A stretch of 64,000 bases of DNA from Sorangium cellulosum. Its GTDB lineage: Bacteria > Myxococcota_A > Polyangia > Polyangiales > Polyangiaceae. The stretch covers positions 2,914,001 to 2,978,000 of the forward strand of contig NZ_CP012670.1 of the NCBI RefSeq assembly GCF_004135735.1, written 5' to 3'. The notes under the pieces are model-generated. The model saw only the letters and a list, made by a program, of their open reading frames with translations. It searched no databases and was not told the DNA's origin. Shown piece by piece: positions 44,452-54,529 of the stretch; positions within the stretch are counted from its first letter, which is position 1; each line of letters begins with the position of its first letter. A program made the translations under genes and the position numbers.

Positions 44452-45690
44452 TCAGCCCGTGCGACGACGGCCCGGCAGCCGTCGCCACGCCCCCATGAGC
44501 GCTGCGGCTCCGAGCGCGAGCCAGGGCGTCGCTCCGGCCGGTGCGCCGCCCCCCGGAACGTCGCAGGTGCACCGGCCGTACAGGCCCACCGACGTCGAGG
44601 CGCGATCGCGATCGACCTCGTCGTCCTCCTCATGCCACGTGGGCGCTTCCGATCGCCCCGAGCCCGTCGTGGCGGGCGCCTCTCCGACGCTGGGGCCATC
44701 GTCCCACGGGTCGCCCGCGCCGCCGGCGCCGTCCCATCCGCCGGCGCCGTCCCATCCGCCGGCGCCGTCCCATCCGCCGCCGCCCGCGCCGCCGTCGCCG
44801 CGGGCGCCAGCGCACCCGCTCACGTGGAGCGGGCGCGTGCGCGTGCAGTCCGTCGGCGACGCGCAGCGCGGATCGGAGAGCTCGGCCGGCGCCCGATCGC
44901 CGCCGATCTCGCCCGGGTTCGGGTACGCGACCGCGGTCCTCGCCCAGCGCTCGCCGGTGTGCTCCATCCGGCCGAACACCCGCTCCTGGTACGGCGCCGC
45001 GCCGCCGATCGCGGGGTCGTAGACGCCCCGGCCCGGGTCGAAGTTCGGGTTGTTCGGGTTGTTGACGTACGAGAGGCCGTTGTAGGCCCACACGGCGCTG
45101 TACCAGTGCTCGATCACCGCGGGCTGCCGGTCGCCGACGCAGCGCGTGGCCCTCCACTTCGCCGCCAGGATGTGCGCGCCGGTGGCGGCGTTGTAGATCG
45201 GGTCCGCGGCCACGCGGCGCGGATCGAACGCGGGGCTGTCCCCCTCGCGCATCCCGCTCGTGATCTGGGAGACGCCGTAGCCGCAGTCGAACGAGATGAT
45301 CGTCCGCGAGCTCTGCCCCTGCTGATCCATGGGCCGGTCCGGCGCGCAGAACTGCTGCCAGCCCGACTCCTGCATCGCGATCGCCTTCAGCAGCTCGCAG
45401 GGGAAGCGCGCGGGGACCTCGCGCGGCGCCTCGAGGCGGCCGCACCCCTGGCGGAGATCGCCGACCGGAGGCCCGGCGTCTCCCCAGGCCGAAGGGCCCC
45501 GCGCGATCTGGTCGAAGATGGCGTTCCACTCCGCGACGGAGGGGTTGGCCCCGGGCGCGGCCTCGATCGCGCAGCCGCGGTCGTTGTAGGCGCTCGACGC
45601 GGTGTAGCAGGGGCAGTAGGCCGCGCGCGCGGCCGGCGCGACGAGCGTGGCCGCGGCGATCGCCGCCGGGATCCCGAGGCGGCGGCTCAT
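44452..45690 (-). CDS. MYXO-CTERM protein with lytic-transglycosylase-like domain
   Basis: A 412-residue exported protein. Signal peptide to about residue 23 (LVAPAARA). Residues about 85-220 resemble a transglycosylase SLT fold: AIAMQESGWQQF with the catalytic-type Glu, GYGVSQITSGM, NAATGAHILAAKW and the YSAVWAYNG region, suggesting peptidoglycan cleavage. Eight cysteines hint at disulphides. After a Gly-Asp-Trp repeat linker (GWDGAG three times) and an acidic stretch, the C-terminus is a MYXO-CTERM tag: Cys-rich GRCTCD, Pro/Gly, a hydrophobic helix, then RR clusters. This targets processing and lipid anchoring at the cell surface. ATG overlaps the preceding gene by 4 bases (ATGA). Confidence 0.85.
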   Translation of the reverse strand: MSRRLGIPAAIAAATLVAPAARAAYCPCYTASSAYNDRGCAIEAAPGANPSVAEWNAIFDQIARGPSAWGDAGPPVGDLRQGCGRLEAPREVPARFPCELLKAIAMQESGWQQFCAPDRPMDQQGQSSRTIISFDCGYGVSQITSGMREGDSPAFDPRRVAADPIYNAATGAHILAAKWRATRCVGDRQPAVIEHWYSAVWAYNGLSYVNNPNNPNFDPGRGVYDPAIGGAAPYQERVFGRMEHTGERWARTAVAYPNPGEIGGDRAPAELSDPRCASPTDCTRTRPLHVSGCAGARGDGGAGGGGWDGAGGWDGAGGWDGAGGAGDPWDDGPSVGEAPATTGSGRSEAPTWHEEDDEVDRDRASTSVGLYGRCTCDVPGGGAPAGATPWLALGAAALMGAWRRLPGRRRTG

Positions 45691-46856
45691 CGCTGGCCCT
45701 CCTTCGCCGCGACGAAGCCGGCGACGGCGATGCGCGCGCGGGGCGGCGCCGGGATCGCCGCGACCTCGCCGCTCTCCGCGTGGATCGCGAAGGGCACCGG
45801 GAACGCGGAGGGGTTCGTGTGCAGCGCCGCCACCCACGCCGCGTCCTGCGAGACGGCCTGGACGGCGTCGACGCCGGCCCCGAGCGGGCCGCGGACGGCG
45901 GCGCGCGCGCCGCGCACCACGAGCCCGGCGCCGCGATCCGGCGTGTACGCGAGGCCGCCGCCCGGCCAGGCGTGCGGGGCGAGGCCGCTCCACGCGCTCA
46001 CCTCGAGCCGGGTGCGCTTGCCGCTGGTCAGATCGAGGCGCTCGACGACCCACGCGCCGGGATCGCCCTCGTGCCGCTCCTGGAACACGAGCGCGCCCGC
46101 CGCCGCGTCGATCGAGAAGTCGCGCGCGAACGGCGGGATCTTCGGGGCGATGACGCGCGTCGCGCCCGAGTCGGGGTTCACCAGGACGATGTCGGCCGAC
46201 CCGGGCGAGACCCGGTAGATCGCGAGATCGCCGCTCCACGCGCCGGCGAGGAAGGCGAGGTACCCCCTGTGCGCGTGCACCGTGCGGGTCGCGCCGGTGG
46301 CGAGGTCGACCTCGTCGACGGTGAGCGCGTCGACGCGCAGCCTCGCGGGGCTTTCGCCCGGGCGCGGCTCCGGGCCGGCGACGCCGCGCGCGACGAAGAC
46401 GCGGCCGTCCGCGGTGACCAGCGGGCGGCTCGCGTGCACCACGCCGTCGCAGAGCGCCGTGGGCTCCGCGTGCGGCTCGATCCGGAAGAGGCTCGCGTTG
46501 AACGAGCGGTCGCGGGCCGGGTCCGTGTCGGCGGTCGCGACGACGATCGGCGTCCCCGGCACGACGCGGGCCCGGACGATGGCGTCGGCGAGGTGCCGGA
46601 GCGTGGCGAGGGGAGGGCCGGCCTTGCCGCCGCCGACCTCCGCGATGTGGAGCGTGCTCCGGGTCGCCCCGGGCGGGGTCGCGAGGAGCGCGACGCGGGC
46701 GGGGGCCGCGCGCGCAGCGGGGGCCGCGAGGGCCGCCGGCACGAGGAGCCGACCGACCCGAGAGAGCGCGGGCGCAGGGCGAGCGCCCACGCCCACGAGC
46801 GCCGCCGCCGCGGCGAGCGACGCGCCCAGAGCGAAAGCGAGAGCGAGCCGGTTCAT
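45687..46856 (-). CDS. Exported beta-propeller-like protein of unknown function
   Basis: A 389-residue protein with an N-terminal signal (MNRLALAFALGASLAAAAAL) and a long Ala-rich lead, then repeated strand blocks (STLHIAEVGG, DLAIYRVSPGSADIVLVNP, GAWVVERLDLTSG) suggestive of a propeller. No catalytic motif is recognised. Its stop overlaps the start of the MYXO-CTERM gene (ATGA), so the two are translated together and may act together at the envelope. ATG 46856. Confidence 0.8.
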   Translation of the reverse strand: MNRLALAFALGASLAAAAALVGVGARPAPALSRVGRLLVPAALAAPAARAAPARVALLATPPGATRSTLHIAEVGGGKAGPPLATLRHLADAIVRARVVPGTPIVVATADTDPARDRSFNASLFRIEPHAEPTALCDGVVHASRPLVTADGRVFVARGVAGPEPRPGESPARLRVDALTVDEVDLATGATRTVHAHRGYLAFLAGAWSGDLAIYRVSPGSADIVLVNPDSGATRVIAPKIPPFARDFSIDAAAGALVFQERHEGDPGAWVVERLDLTSGKRTRLEVSAWSGLAPHAWPGGGLAYTPDRGAGLVVRGARAAVRGPLGAGVDAVQAVSQDAAWVAALHTNPSAFPVPFAIHAESGEVAAIPAPPRARIAVAGFVAAKEGQR

Positions 46857-47072
46857 GCAGCACCGTGTGAGGCGTGTGAGGGAGGAGCGTGTGGGGGAGC
46901 TGGGGCGCACGAGGGGATCGTAAACGATGGGGTGTCGACCGCGCTCGTCCGGGGGAGCCCTGCGACCCGGCGCGTCACGGGCGGTCAGGGTGGCAGCTTC
47001 CGTCGCGCGCGCCCGCGTCGGGCCGTCATGCGCGGAAGCGCCGGGCGCGCGCGGGCGCGCCGGACCTCGCCG

Positions 47073-47939
47073 TCAGAAGCGGCCGGACAGGCCGAGCCCT
47101 GCCGTGCCCGGGCCGGCGACCGGGGTCACCCGGAGCTCGTGATCGGACGCGAGCGAGCCCGCGGAGGGCTGTGGGTGGTTGAACCCGAGCTGCCAGATGA
47201 GGCCTCCAGCGACGCCGGCCGCGCCCAGCCCGATCAGCACGCCGCCGACGGTGGCGCGCGAGCGGCCGTCGTTGCCCTGCTCGGCCAGATCCGGAGGGCA
47301 GTTGGTGCGCGTCGGACAGCCGTTCTCGGCGTCGGCGACGTCGGACAGGCCGCTCGAGGTGAGGATCCCGCCCACCAGCAGCGTCACCACGCCGGCGCCC
47401 GTCACGGTCAGCGGCGCGTAGCCGTAGGGCGGCTGCGGTGGAGGCGGCTCCGCCGTGAAGCTCGGGGCCACCGAGGCCGTGGGGGGCGGCGGCGGGGCCA
47501 CCGGCGCCGACGCGGACTGGCTGGCCGTCGGGGCCGGCTGCTCCGGTCGGATGGTGTTCCTGAGGTTCTGGATCTTGTCCCGGATCGTCTGCGTGTCGGG
47601 CGCGTCCGGCGTGCGGGCCAGGTATGTCTCCAGCGCGGCGATCGCCTGCGCGCGGTCGCCCTTCTTCTCGTAGGCGTTGGCGATGTTGATGAGCACCGGG
47701 TGCGCCGAGCAGTCGAGCTGGTAGGCGTCCTTCCAGTACTGGATGGCGCGGTCGTAGTCCGCCCGCTCGTAGAACTGCGTGGCGGCCTTGTGCGCCCCCT
47801 TGGCGCCCTCCAGGTCCGCGGGCGTCGCCGTGCGGTGACACTCGGGGTACTCGACGGCCGGATCTCCTGCCAGCGCCAACCCCGCAGCGAGGAACACCCC
47901 CGCGCCGAGACCGACCAGCCAAGTCCGAAACACGCGCAT
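47073..47939 (-). CDS. Exported TPR protein with Pro-rich linker and hydrophobic tail
   Basis: A 288-residue protein. Signal peptide (LVGLGAGVFLAAGLALA), then two TPR units (about 35-115: AATQFYERADYDRAIQYWKD and ANAYEKKGDRAQAIAALETY), a Pro/Ser/Ala linker with PPPPPTASVAP, and two hydrophobic segments (about 175-195 and 225-250) near the C-terminus. This arrangement is very common in Sorangium-type genomes. ATG 47939 has GGAGG at good distance; ATG 47972 is less likely. Function unknown. Confidence 0.8.
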   Translation of the reverse strand: MRVFRTWLVGLGAGVFLAAGLALAGDPAVEYPECHRTATPADLEGAKGAHKAATQFYERADYDRAIQYWKDAYQLDCSAHPVLINIANAYEKKGDRAQAIAALETYLARTPDAPDTQTIRDKIQNLRNTIRPEQPAPTASQSASAPVAPPPPPTASVAPSFTAEPPPPQPPYGYAPLTVTGAGVVTLLVGGILTSSGLSDVADAENGCPTRTNCPPDLAEQGNDGRSRATVGGVLIGLGAAGVAGGLIWQLGFNHPQPSAGSLASDHELRVTPVAGPGTAGLGLSGRF

Positions 47940-48228
47940 CCGAGCCGCCTCCACGAGAAGTGGGCGCAGCATACTGATCCGCTTCGCCGGCAGCGAGAAA
48001 AAGGAATCACGGCAGACGTCGGGGCAATGCGCTCGGCCTGCCGAGCCAGCGGGCCGGACGACGACGCCGGCGCCGCGGGATGACGCCCGGGCCGAGCGAC
48101 GACGCCCGGACGACGCGCCCAGGAGCCAGGAGAGCCCGCCGGCGCGCCCCGCCGCGCGCGGGCGCGGACCCGGCGGAAGATGGTCCCGGCGCTTGCCCAG
48201 TTGCCGGTTCTGCTAGTCTCGCCCGGTG

Positions 48229-49674
<1,446 letters not shown>

Positions 49675-49677
49675 CGC

Positions 49678-50970
49678 ATGCGCCTCGGCGAGCAGCGCTC
49701 CGTCCGGACAGCGGGGGGGAGGGCCCTGGCCGCGGCCGTGTCGCTCGCCGGGCTCCTCGCCGCGCTCCCCGGCTGCGATCGCGACGGCGCCCCGCCGGGC
49801 GCGGGCGCCGATCTCGACGCCGCGCCGCCCTGGGACGTGAGCCAGGCCGAGCCGGAGCCGCGCCCCGGGATGGCGTGGATCCCGAAGGGCGTGCTCCTCG
49901 CGGGCACGCCGCCCGATCGGCTGCCGCGCATCGCCGACGAGGAGATGGCGGGCGAGCAGGTCGTGATGCACGGCTTCTATATCGACGTGTTCTCGTACCC
50001 CAACGAGGCCGGCGCGATCCCGACCACGAACGTCACGCAGGAGGAGGCGCGCGCGCTCTGCGAGGCGCAGGGCAAGCGCCTCTGCACCGAGCTGGAGATC
50101 GAGCGGGCCTGCAAGGGGCCCGCGAACACCACGTACGAGTATGGCGACGTGTACAGGGCGTCGGCGTGCGCGACCGGGCAGAGCCGGGTGCTGACCCCCA
50201 ACGGGGTGAACGCCGGGTGCGTGAGCGCGTTCGGGGTGCACGACATCCACGGCGGCGTGTGGACCTGGACGTCGAGCCAGTGGCGGCGGGACAGCGGCAA
50301 GCCGGGGCTCGTCACGCTGCGCGGGGGCAACGGGCCCCTCGGCGAGCTCGTGGGGCGCTGCGCCCACGGGCGCGGCGTCAAGCCGGACACCCGCCGCCCC
50401 GAGGTCGGCGTGCGGTGCTGCGCCGGCGAGGTGAACAGCTTCGAGGTGGTGCTCGACGTGGCGCGCGATCGGCCGCTCAGGCTCGAGCGGCTCGCGGACG
50501 AGCGCGTCGCGGCGCAGCTCGCGCGGATCGCGCCGGAGGAGGCGCGCGCCGCGGCCGAGGCCGGGCGGCCCGAGGGGGCGTTCAAGGTCGAGCGCCTGTG
50601 GACCTGGCACCCGCGGGGCAACGAGGAGCTCGTGCTCGGCGCCGGTTGCGCGCGCCCGGGCGGGGCCGAGCAGGCGCCGCGCGGGCGCGGCAAGCGCGCG
50701 AAGCGGGGCCGCCCGGGCGACGCGGCGACGTGCGGGCTCGTCGTCGCGCGGATGCGCCACGGCGCGCCGGCGCTGCTCACGTTCGTCCCGTCCGACCTCT
50801 GGCAGCCGACCCTCGGGGAGACGGACTCCCCGCGCGAGCTCCTGCTCTACGGCGGCGACGCGCTGGGCGCGTTCCGCCGCCGCATCACGTACGAGTGGGG
50901 GAGGATCGGCGTGGCCGACAAGGAGCGCAAGCGCAGGCACAAGGGGCGACGCGGGCTCTCGTACGACTAG
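49678..50970 (+). CDS. Lipoprotein with formylglycine-generating-enzyme (FGE-sulfatase) domain
   Basis: A 430-residue protein. Signal and lipobox (LAGLLAALPGC) then an Ala/Pro-rich spacer. Residues about 65-240 follow the FGE/SUMF1-like pattern: MAWIPKGVLLAGT, HGFYIDVFSYPN, VTQEEARALCEAQGKRLCTELEIERACKG, GVHDIHGGVWTW and a final GVRCC. In most family members this fold has other roles than making formylglycine, so activity is not assumed. The rest is basic, with an RGRGKRAKRGR patch and a KERKRRHKGRR tail. It begins 3 bases after the NtrC-type gene. Confidence 0.85.
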   Translation: MRLGEQRSVRTAGGRALAAAVSLAGLLAALPGCDRDGAPPGAGADLDAAPPWDVSQAEPEPRPGMAWIPKGVLLAGTPPDRLPRIADEEMAGEQVVMHGFYIDVFSYPNEAGAIPTTNVTQEEARALCEAQGKRLCTELEIERACKGPANTTYEYGDVYRASACATGQSRVLTPNGVNAGCVSAFGVHDIHGGVWTWTSSQWRRDSGKPGLVTLRGGNGPLGELVGRCAHGRGVKPDTRRPEVGVRCCAGEVNSFEVVLDVARDRPLRLERLADERVAAQLARIAPEEARAAAEAGRPEGAFKVERLWTWHPRGNEELVLGAGCARPGGAEQAPRGRGKRAKRGRPGDAATCGLVVARMRHGAPALLTFVPSDLWQPTLGETDSPRELLLYGGDALGAFRRRITYEWGRIGVADKERKRRHKGRRGLSYD

Positions 50971-51139
50971 CCCGCGCCCTCCGACCTCGGCGAGGGAAGG
51001 GGGTGGCGTCGGGGCACGGCGGCGCTCACATTCCGACCGTCGCGCGCCGGCCCGTGGCACATTGGCCTTGCGCCCGCGCGCCTGGAAGGGCAGCGCTAGC
51101 GGCGCGCGCCGTCGCCGATCGGCCTGCCCGCTCTCCCCC

Positions 51140-51880
51140 ATGACCCGACCGCCCGATCCCGAACCGCGCGAAGCGCCGAGCGAGCGTCCGGGCGACCCCG
51201 GGCGCTCGCGCGCCGCCCTCCGGAACGCGCTGCGGGGCGCGGTGGCGCTCGGTTGCGCGCGGCTCCGCAGCGCGCGCGGCGCCCGGCTCGGCGCCGCCAT
51301 GGCCGCGGTGATCTCGCTGGGGTACGGCGCCATGGCGCTCGTGCTCCGGCAGGACGACGGCGCGACGTCGCTGGACGGGCTGCTCGGGTCCGCGGCGCGC
51401 GGGCTCGCGTGGGCGGCCGCCGGCCCCGTCGCCCTCGCCGCGGCGCACGATCGCCCCGCGGCCGACCGCGCCGAGGGCGTCGAGGCGCTCGCCGCGGCGC
51501 GCGGGATCTCGCGGACCGCGCTCCACGGCGCCCGGAGCCTCGCCGCGATGCTGGAGGTCGCGCGGGTCGTCGCGCTCCCGCTGGCCGCCCTGTCGGCGCT
51601 CGCGGCGCTCCTCTCCGGCTCGGCGCCGCTCGCCCTGCGTCACCTCGCCCTCGGCGCGGCGCTCGCCCTCTTCGGCGCGGTCTCCGGCGTGACGCTCGGC
51701 GGCCTCGCGGCGGCGAGCGGCCGCGTCGCCGGCGCGCGCGGGCGCGCCGTGTTCGCGGCGCTGATCCTCGTCCCCTGGGCGCTCGCCGATCTCGCCGGCG
51801 ACTCGCGGTGGTCGATCCCGGGCGCGCTCGACGCGTTCCTCTCCTTCGCGGCGCGCTCGGCCGGGGGATCGGTCGGATGA
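51140..51880 (+). CDS. Membrane protein, first of an ABC-like trio
   Basis: A 246-residue Ala-rich protein with about six hydrophobic segments from residue 50 on (e.g. AMAAVISLGYGAMALVL, LAWAAAGPVALAAA, VARVVALPLAALSALAALL, RAVFAALILVPWALADLA), preceded by a Pro/Glu-rich cytoplasmic head. It resembles an ABC-2-type permease without a close match I can name. ATG 51140 is preferred to upstream GTG. Its stop overlaps the start of the ATPase-like gene (ATGA), implying translational coupling. Confidence 0.75.
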   Translation: MTRPPDPEPREAPSERPGDPGRSRAALRNALRGAVALGCARLRSARGARLGAAMAAVISLGYGAMALVLRQDDGATSLDGLLGSAARGLAWAAAGPVALAAAHDRPAADRAEGVEALAAARGISRTALHGARSLAAMLEVARVVALPLAALSALAALLSGSAPLALRHLALGAALALFGAVSGVTLGGLAAASGRVAGARGRAVFAALILVPWALADLAGDSRWSIPGALDAFLSFAARSAGGSVG

Positions 51881-53178
51881 GCCCGGGCGCGCCCATCGTG
51901 GTGCTCGAGCGGGTGCGCGCGCGCGATCGCGCCGGCGAGGCGGGGCGGCCCCGCGGGGGCCTCTTCGGCGCGACGGCGGCGCTCGGCCCCGGGGCGCACG
52001 CCGTCCTCGGCGCGCCGGAGGACGGGACGCTGGCGCTCGCCGAGCTGCTCGCGGGGCGCGCCGCGCCGCTCGCGGGCCGCGTCCTCGTGGCGGGCCGCGA
52101 CCCCTTCCGGAGCGCGGCGACGCGGGCGCGCATCGGCGTGCTCCCGCTCGCGCCGGAGCTGCCCGACGGCGACCCCGTGGCCTCGTCGATCGGGGTGGCG
52201 CTCCGGGCCCGCGGCGAGCCCGCGGAGCGCGCGGCCGCGCTGCTCGATCCGCTCGGCCTCACGCCGCTGCTCGCCCGTCGCCGGGCCTCGCTGAGCTACG
52301 CCGAGGCCCGGGCGGTCGAGCTCGCGCTCGCCTTGACGACGCCGCGGCCGCTCCTGATCTGCGTCGTCGAGCCGTTCGCCGAGGTCGCCGTGCCGTCCCC
52401 GGCGCTGGTCCGGGAGCGCCTCCGCGCGCTCGCGGCCGGCGGCGCCTGCGTCGTGCTGATCACGTCGTCGACGGCCGACGCGAGCGCCCTCGCGGAGCAC
52501 ATCCATGTGCTCGACCGCGGCGCCATCGTCCGGACCGAGCCGGGCGACGGCGAGCGCCTCGCGAGCGCGCCGCGCTCGGCCGCGGCGGGCGCGCTGGGCG
52601 TCGAGGTCGAGACGCTCGTGCTCCTCCACGAGCGGGCGCCCGGGGCGCCCGGCGCCCGCGCGCTCGCGGCCGCGCTCGCGGGCTCCCCCGCCGTGCGCGC
52701 GTGCGCGTGGGAGGAGGGGCCGGGGGGCGCGTCCTCGACCGTGAGGATCCGGGCTGCGGACCGGGACGCCGCGGCGCTCGCGATCCTGGACGCGGCGGCC
52801 CGGGAGGACGTCGCGATCGCCGCGATCGCGTCTCCGGCGCCGTCGATGCACGACGTGAGGGCGGCGACCGCGCTGCACCTGGCGGCCGTCCGCCCGCGTC
52901 GGCCGTTCGGCGCGCCGTCCGGCGTCGGCGCTGCGCCCCCGCCCGGCGCGCCGCCCCAGGGGCCGGTCGCGGTGGCCGCGTTCGGCGCCCCGATGCCATC
53001 CGGCCCGCTGCTACCCGGCCCGACGCCCGCCGGCGCGCCGCCCGCCGGCGCGCCGCCCGCCGGCGCGCCGCCGACGGCGCTCGATGAGGCGGCAGCGGGC
53101 GGATCGACCGAGGCCGCACCGGCGTTGCCCGATCGCGCCCCGCACACAGCGGGGGCAGGAGGCCACGATGGCGGATGA
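51877..53178 (+). CDS. Degenerate ABC ATPase-like protein
   Basis: A 433-residue protein whose first 225 residues align with an ABC nucleotide-binding domain: H/G-rich loop HAVLGAPEDGTLALAELLAG where Walker A should be (no GK[ST]), FRSAATRARIGVLP (Q-loop region altered), signature-like LSYAEARAVELALAL, Walker B-like LLICVVEPF without the Asp-Glu pair, and VLITSST in place of the His switch. All catalytic residues appear replaced. A C-terminal Pro/Ala/Gly domain with four APPAG repeats follows. Flanked by two membrane proteins, with 4- and 11-base overlaps. Confidence 0.75.
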   Translation: MSPGAPIVVLERVRARDRAGEAGRPRGGLFGATAALGPGAHAVLGAPEDGTLALAELLAGRAAPLAGRVLVAGRDPFRSAATRARIGVLPLAPELPDGDPVASSIGVALRARGEPAERAAALLDPLGLTPLLARRRASLSYAEARAVELALALTTPRPLLICVVEPFAEVAVPSPALVRERLRALAAGGACVVLITSSTADASALAEHIHVLDRGAIVRTEPGDGERLASAPRSAAAGALGVEVETLVLLHERAPGAPGARALAAALAGSPAVRACAWEEGPGGASSTVRIRAADRDAAALAILDAAAREDVAIAAIASPAPSMHDVRAATALHLAAVRPRRPFGAPSGVGAAPPPGAPPQGPVAVAAFGAPMPSGPLLPGPTPAGAPPAGAPPAGAPPTALDEAAAGGSTEAAPALPDRAPHTAGAGGHDGG

Positions 53179-53944
53179 GAGCAGCGCCCCGGGGGCCAGC
53201 GCGCAGGCCGTGCAGCCGCTGCGTCCCGCCGAGGGCGAGGCCGAGCGGCGAGCGCCCGCGCACCTCGCGGTCCGGCTCGGGATGGAGATGGCCGGGAGCC
53301 GCCTTCGCGCGCGGCGCCCGCTGCTCTCGCTCGGCCTCGGCCTCTCGCTCGCGATCGCGGCCGCGGTCATCGAGGTCTCGTTCGGATCGTCCGGGGCCGT
53401 GGACCGGGCGCTGCTCGCCACATTTCGCCTGATCCTGCCGCTCACGCTCTTCGCGCTCGCCGCCGACGTCGCATGCCGGACCACGCTGCGCGACGCGGCG
53501 TGGCCCGCGGCTCGTTTCGGCGCCCCGTCCCACCACGTCGCGCTCGGAATCGCGCTGGCCACGGCCCTGGCCGCTGCCCTCGTCGGCGCCTTGCTCGCGC
53601 TCGCCGTGGTCGTGATCGCCCGCAGCCCTGGCGATGCGCCGTTCGTTCGCGACGTGCTCATCAGCGGGTGGGTCGGCGCGCTCACCGGCGCCGCCTACGC
53701 CGGCTGGTTCTCGTTCGGCGCCACCTTCCTGCGCCACGGCCGAGGCCGCTTCGTGCTGCTCGCGGCCGACTTCCTGCTGGGCGGCTCGGCCGGCGCGGCC
53801 GGCGCGCTGCTGCCCCGCGGCCACGCCGTGAACCTCCTCGGCGGCCCCGCGCCGCTCGGGCTCGGGCAGCCTGCGAGCGCCGGGCTGCTCGCGCTGAGCG
53901 CCCTCCTCCTCGTGCTCGCCTCGGCGGCTCGGTCCAGGGACTGA
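53168..53944 (+). CDS. Membrane protein, third of the ABC-like trio
   Basis: A 258-residue protein with about six hydrophobic segments (LLSLGLGLSLAIAAAVIEV, LILPLTLFALAADVA, ALGIALATALAAALVGALLA, GWVGALTGAAYAGWF, LLAADFLLGGSAG, SAGLLALSALLLVLASAA) after a 45-residue acidic/Pro-rich head. Size and topology suggest an ABC-2-like permease partner of the first gene in the trio. ATG 53168 overlaps the end of the ATPase-like gene by 11 bases. Role unknown. Confidence 0.75.
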   Translation: MADESSAPGASAQAVQPLRPAEGEAERRAPAHLAVRLGMEMAGSRLRARRPLLSLGLGLSLAIAAAVIEVSFGSSGAVDRALLATFRLILPLTLFALAADVACRTTLRDAAWPAARFGAPSHHVALGIALATALAAALVGALLALAVVVIARSPGDAPFVRDVLISGWVGALTGAAYAGWFSFGATFLRHGRGRFVLLAADFLLGGSAGAAGALLPRGHAVNLLGGPAPLGLGQPASAGLLALSALLLVLASAARSRD

Positions 53945-54032
53945 CGCGCGCTGCGCGCGACCGGGCGGCCGGCGCGAGGCGGGCGGCGCATGGGGGATGG
54001 CTTCATGCGCCCGTTCACGTAGTCTGCAGGGA

Positions 54033-54446
54033 ATGACTCACGGCGACGACGAGGCCACCAAGGCGGTCAACACGCCTCGATCGGTCCTGCTCGTCGGCCC
54101 GGCGGACGAGCTGGCGGCGCGCTGCAGGGGGATGTGCCTGCGGGCCCGCGTCATGCTCCTCGTCGAGAGCGACCTCGCGGCGCTGACGAACACGGCCGTC
54201 GAGCGGAAGCCGCTCGCGCTCCTGTTCCCCGAGGACATCTACGCCTTCGACAGCGTGGAGTTCGACGCGCTGGCGCGCGACATCCAGGCGGCGGTGGTGA
54301 CCCTGGAGCCAGGCGTCACGGACGAGGTCATCGAGGCGCGGCTCGCGGAGGCGCTGCTCCGCGCCGAGGTCCTCCGGCAGCCCGAGCCTCCGTCGAGCCG
54401 CTACGTGCTGGTCCCTGACGGGCTGCGCCGCCCCAGGCGTCGGTGA
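54033..54446 (+). CDS. Small cytoplasmic protein of unknown function
   Basis: A 137-residue protein starting MTHGDDEATKAVNTPRSVLL, with alternating strands and helices (SVLLVGPADELAARCRGMC, LLVESDLAALTNTAVERKPLALLFPED) like a receiver-type or Rossmann-like alpha/beta fold but without the phospho-acceptor Asp of response regulators. ATG 54033 has AGGGA immediately upstream. I do not recognise a specific family. Short basic C-terminus (RRPRRR). Confidence 0.65.
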   Translation: MTHGDDEATKAVNTPRSVLLVGPADELAARCRGMCLRARVMLLVESDLAALTNTAVERKPLALLFPEDIYAFDSVEFDALARDIQAAVVTLEPGVTDEVIEARLAEALLRAEVLRQPEPPSSRYVLVPDGLRRPRRR

Positions 54447-54479
54447 GGGGGCGCGCTCCATCTCCGGCGCGTCGTCTCC

Positions 54480-54529
54480 GCATGATTCCGCATGATTCCG
54501 CATGATTCCGCATGAATTCGCATGATGAC
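54480..54529. repeat. 10-bp tandem repeat GCATGATTCC at a start codon
   Basis: Three perfect and two imperfect copies of GCATGATTCC lie just before and across the start of the next gene. Every unit contains an ATG (54482, 54492, 54502, 54512, 54522). Because 10 is not a multiple of 3, copy-number changes would shift which ATG is in frame. Confidence 0.8.
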
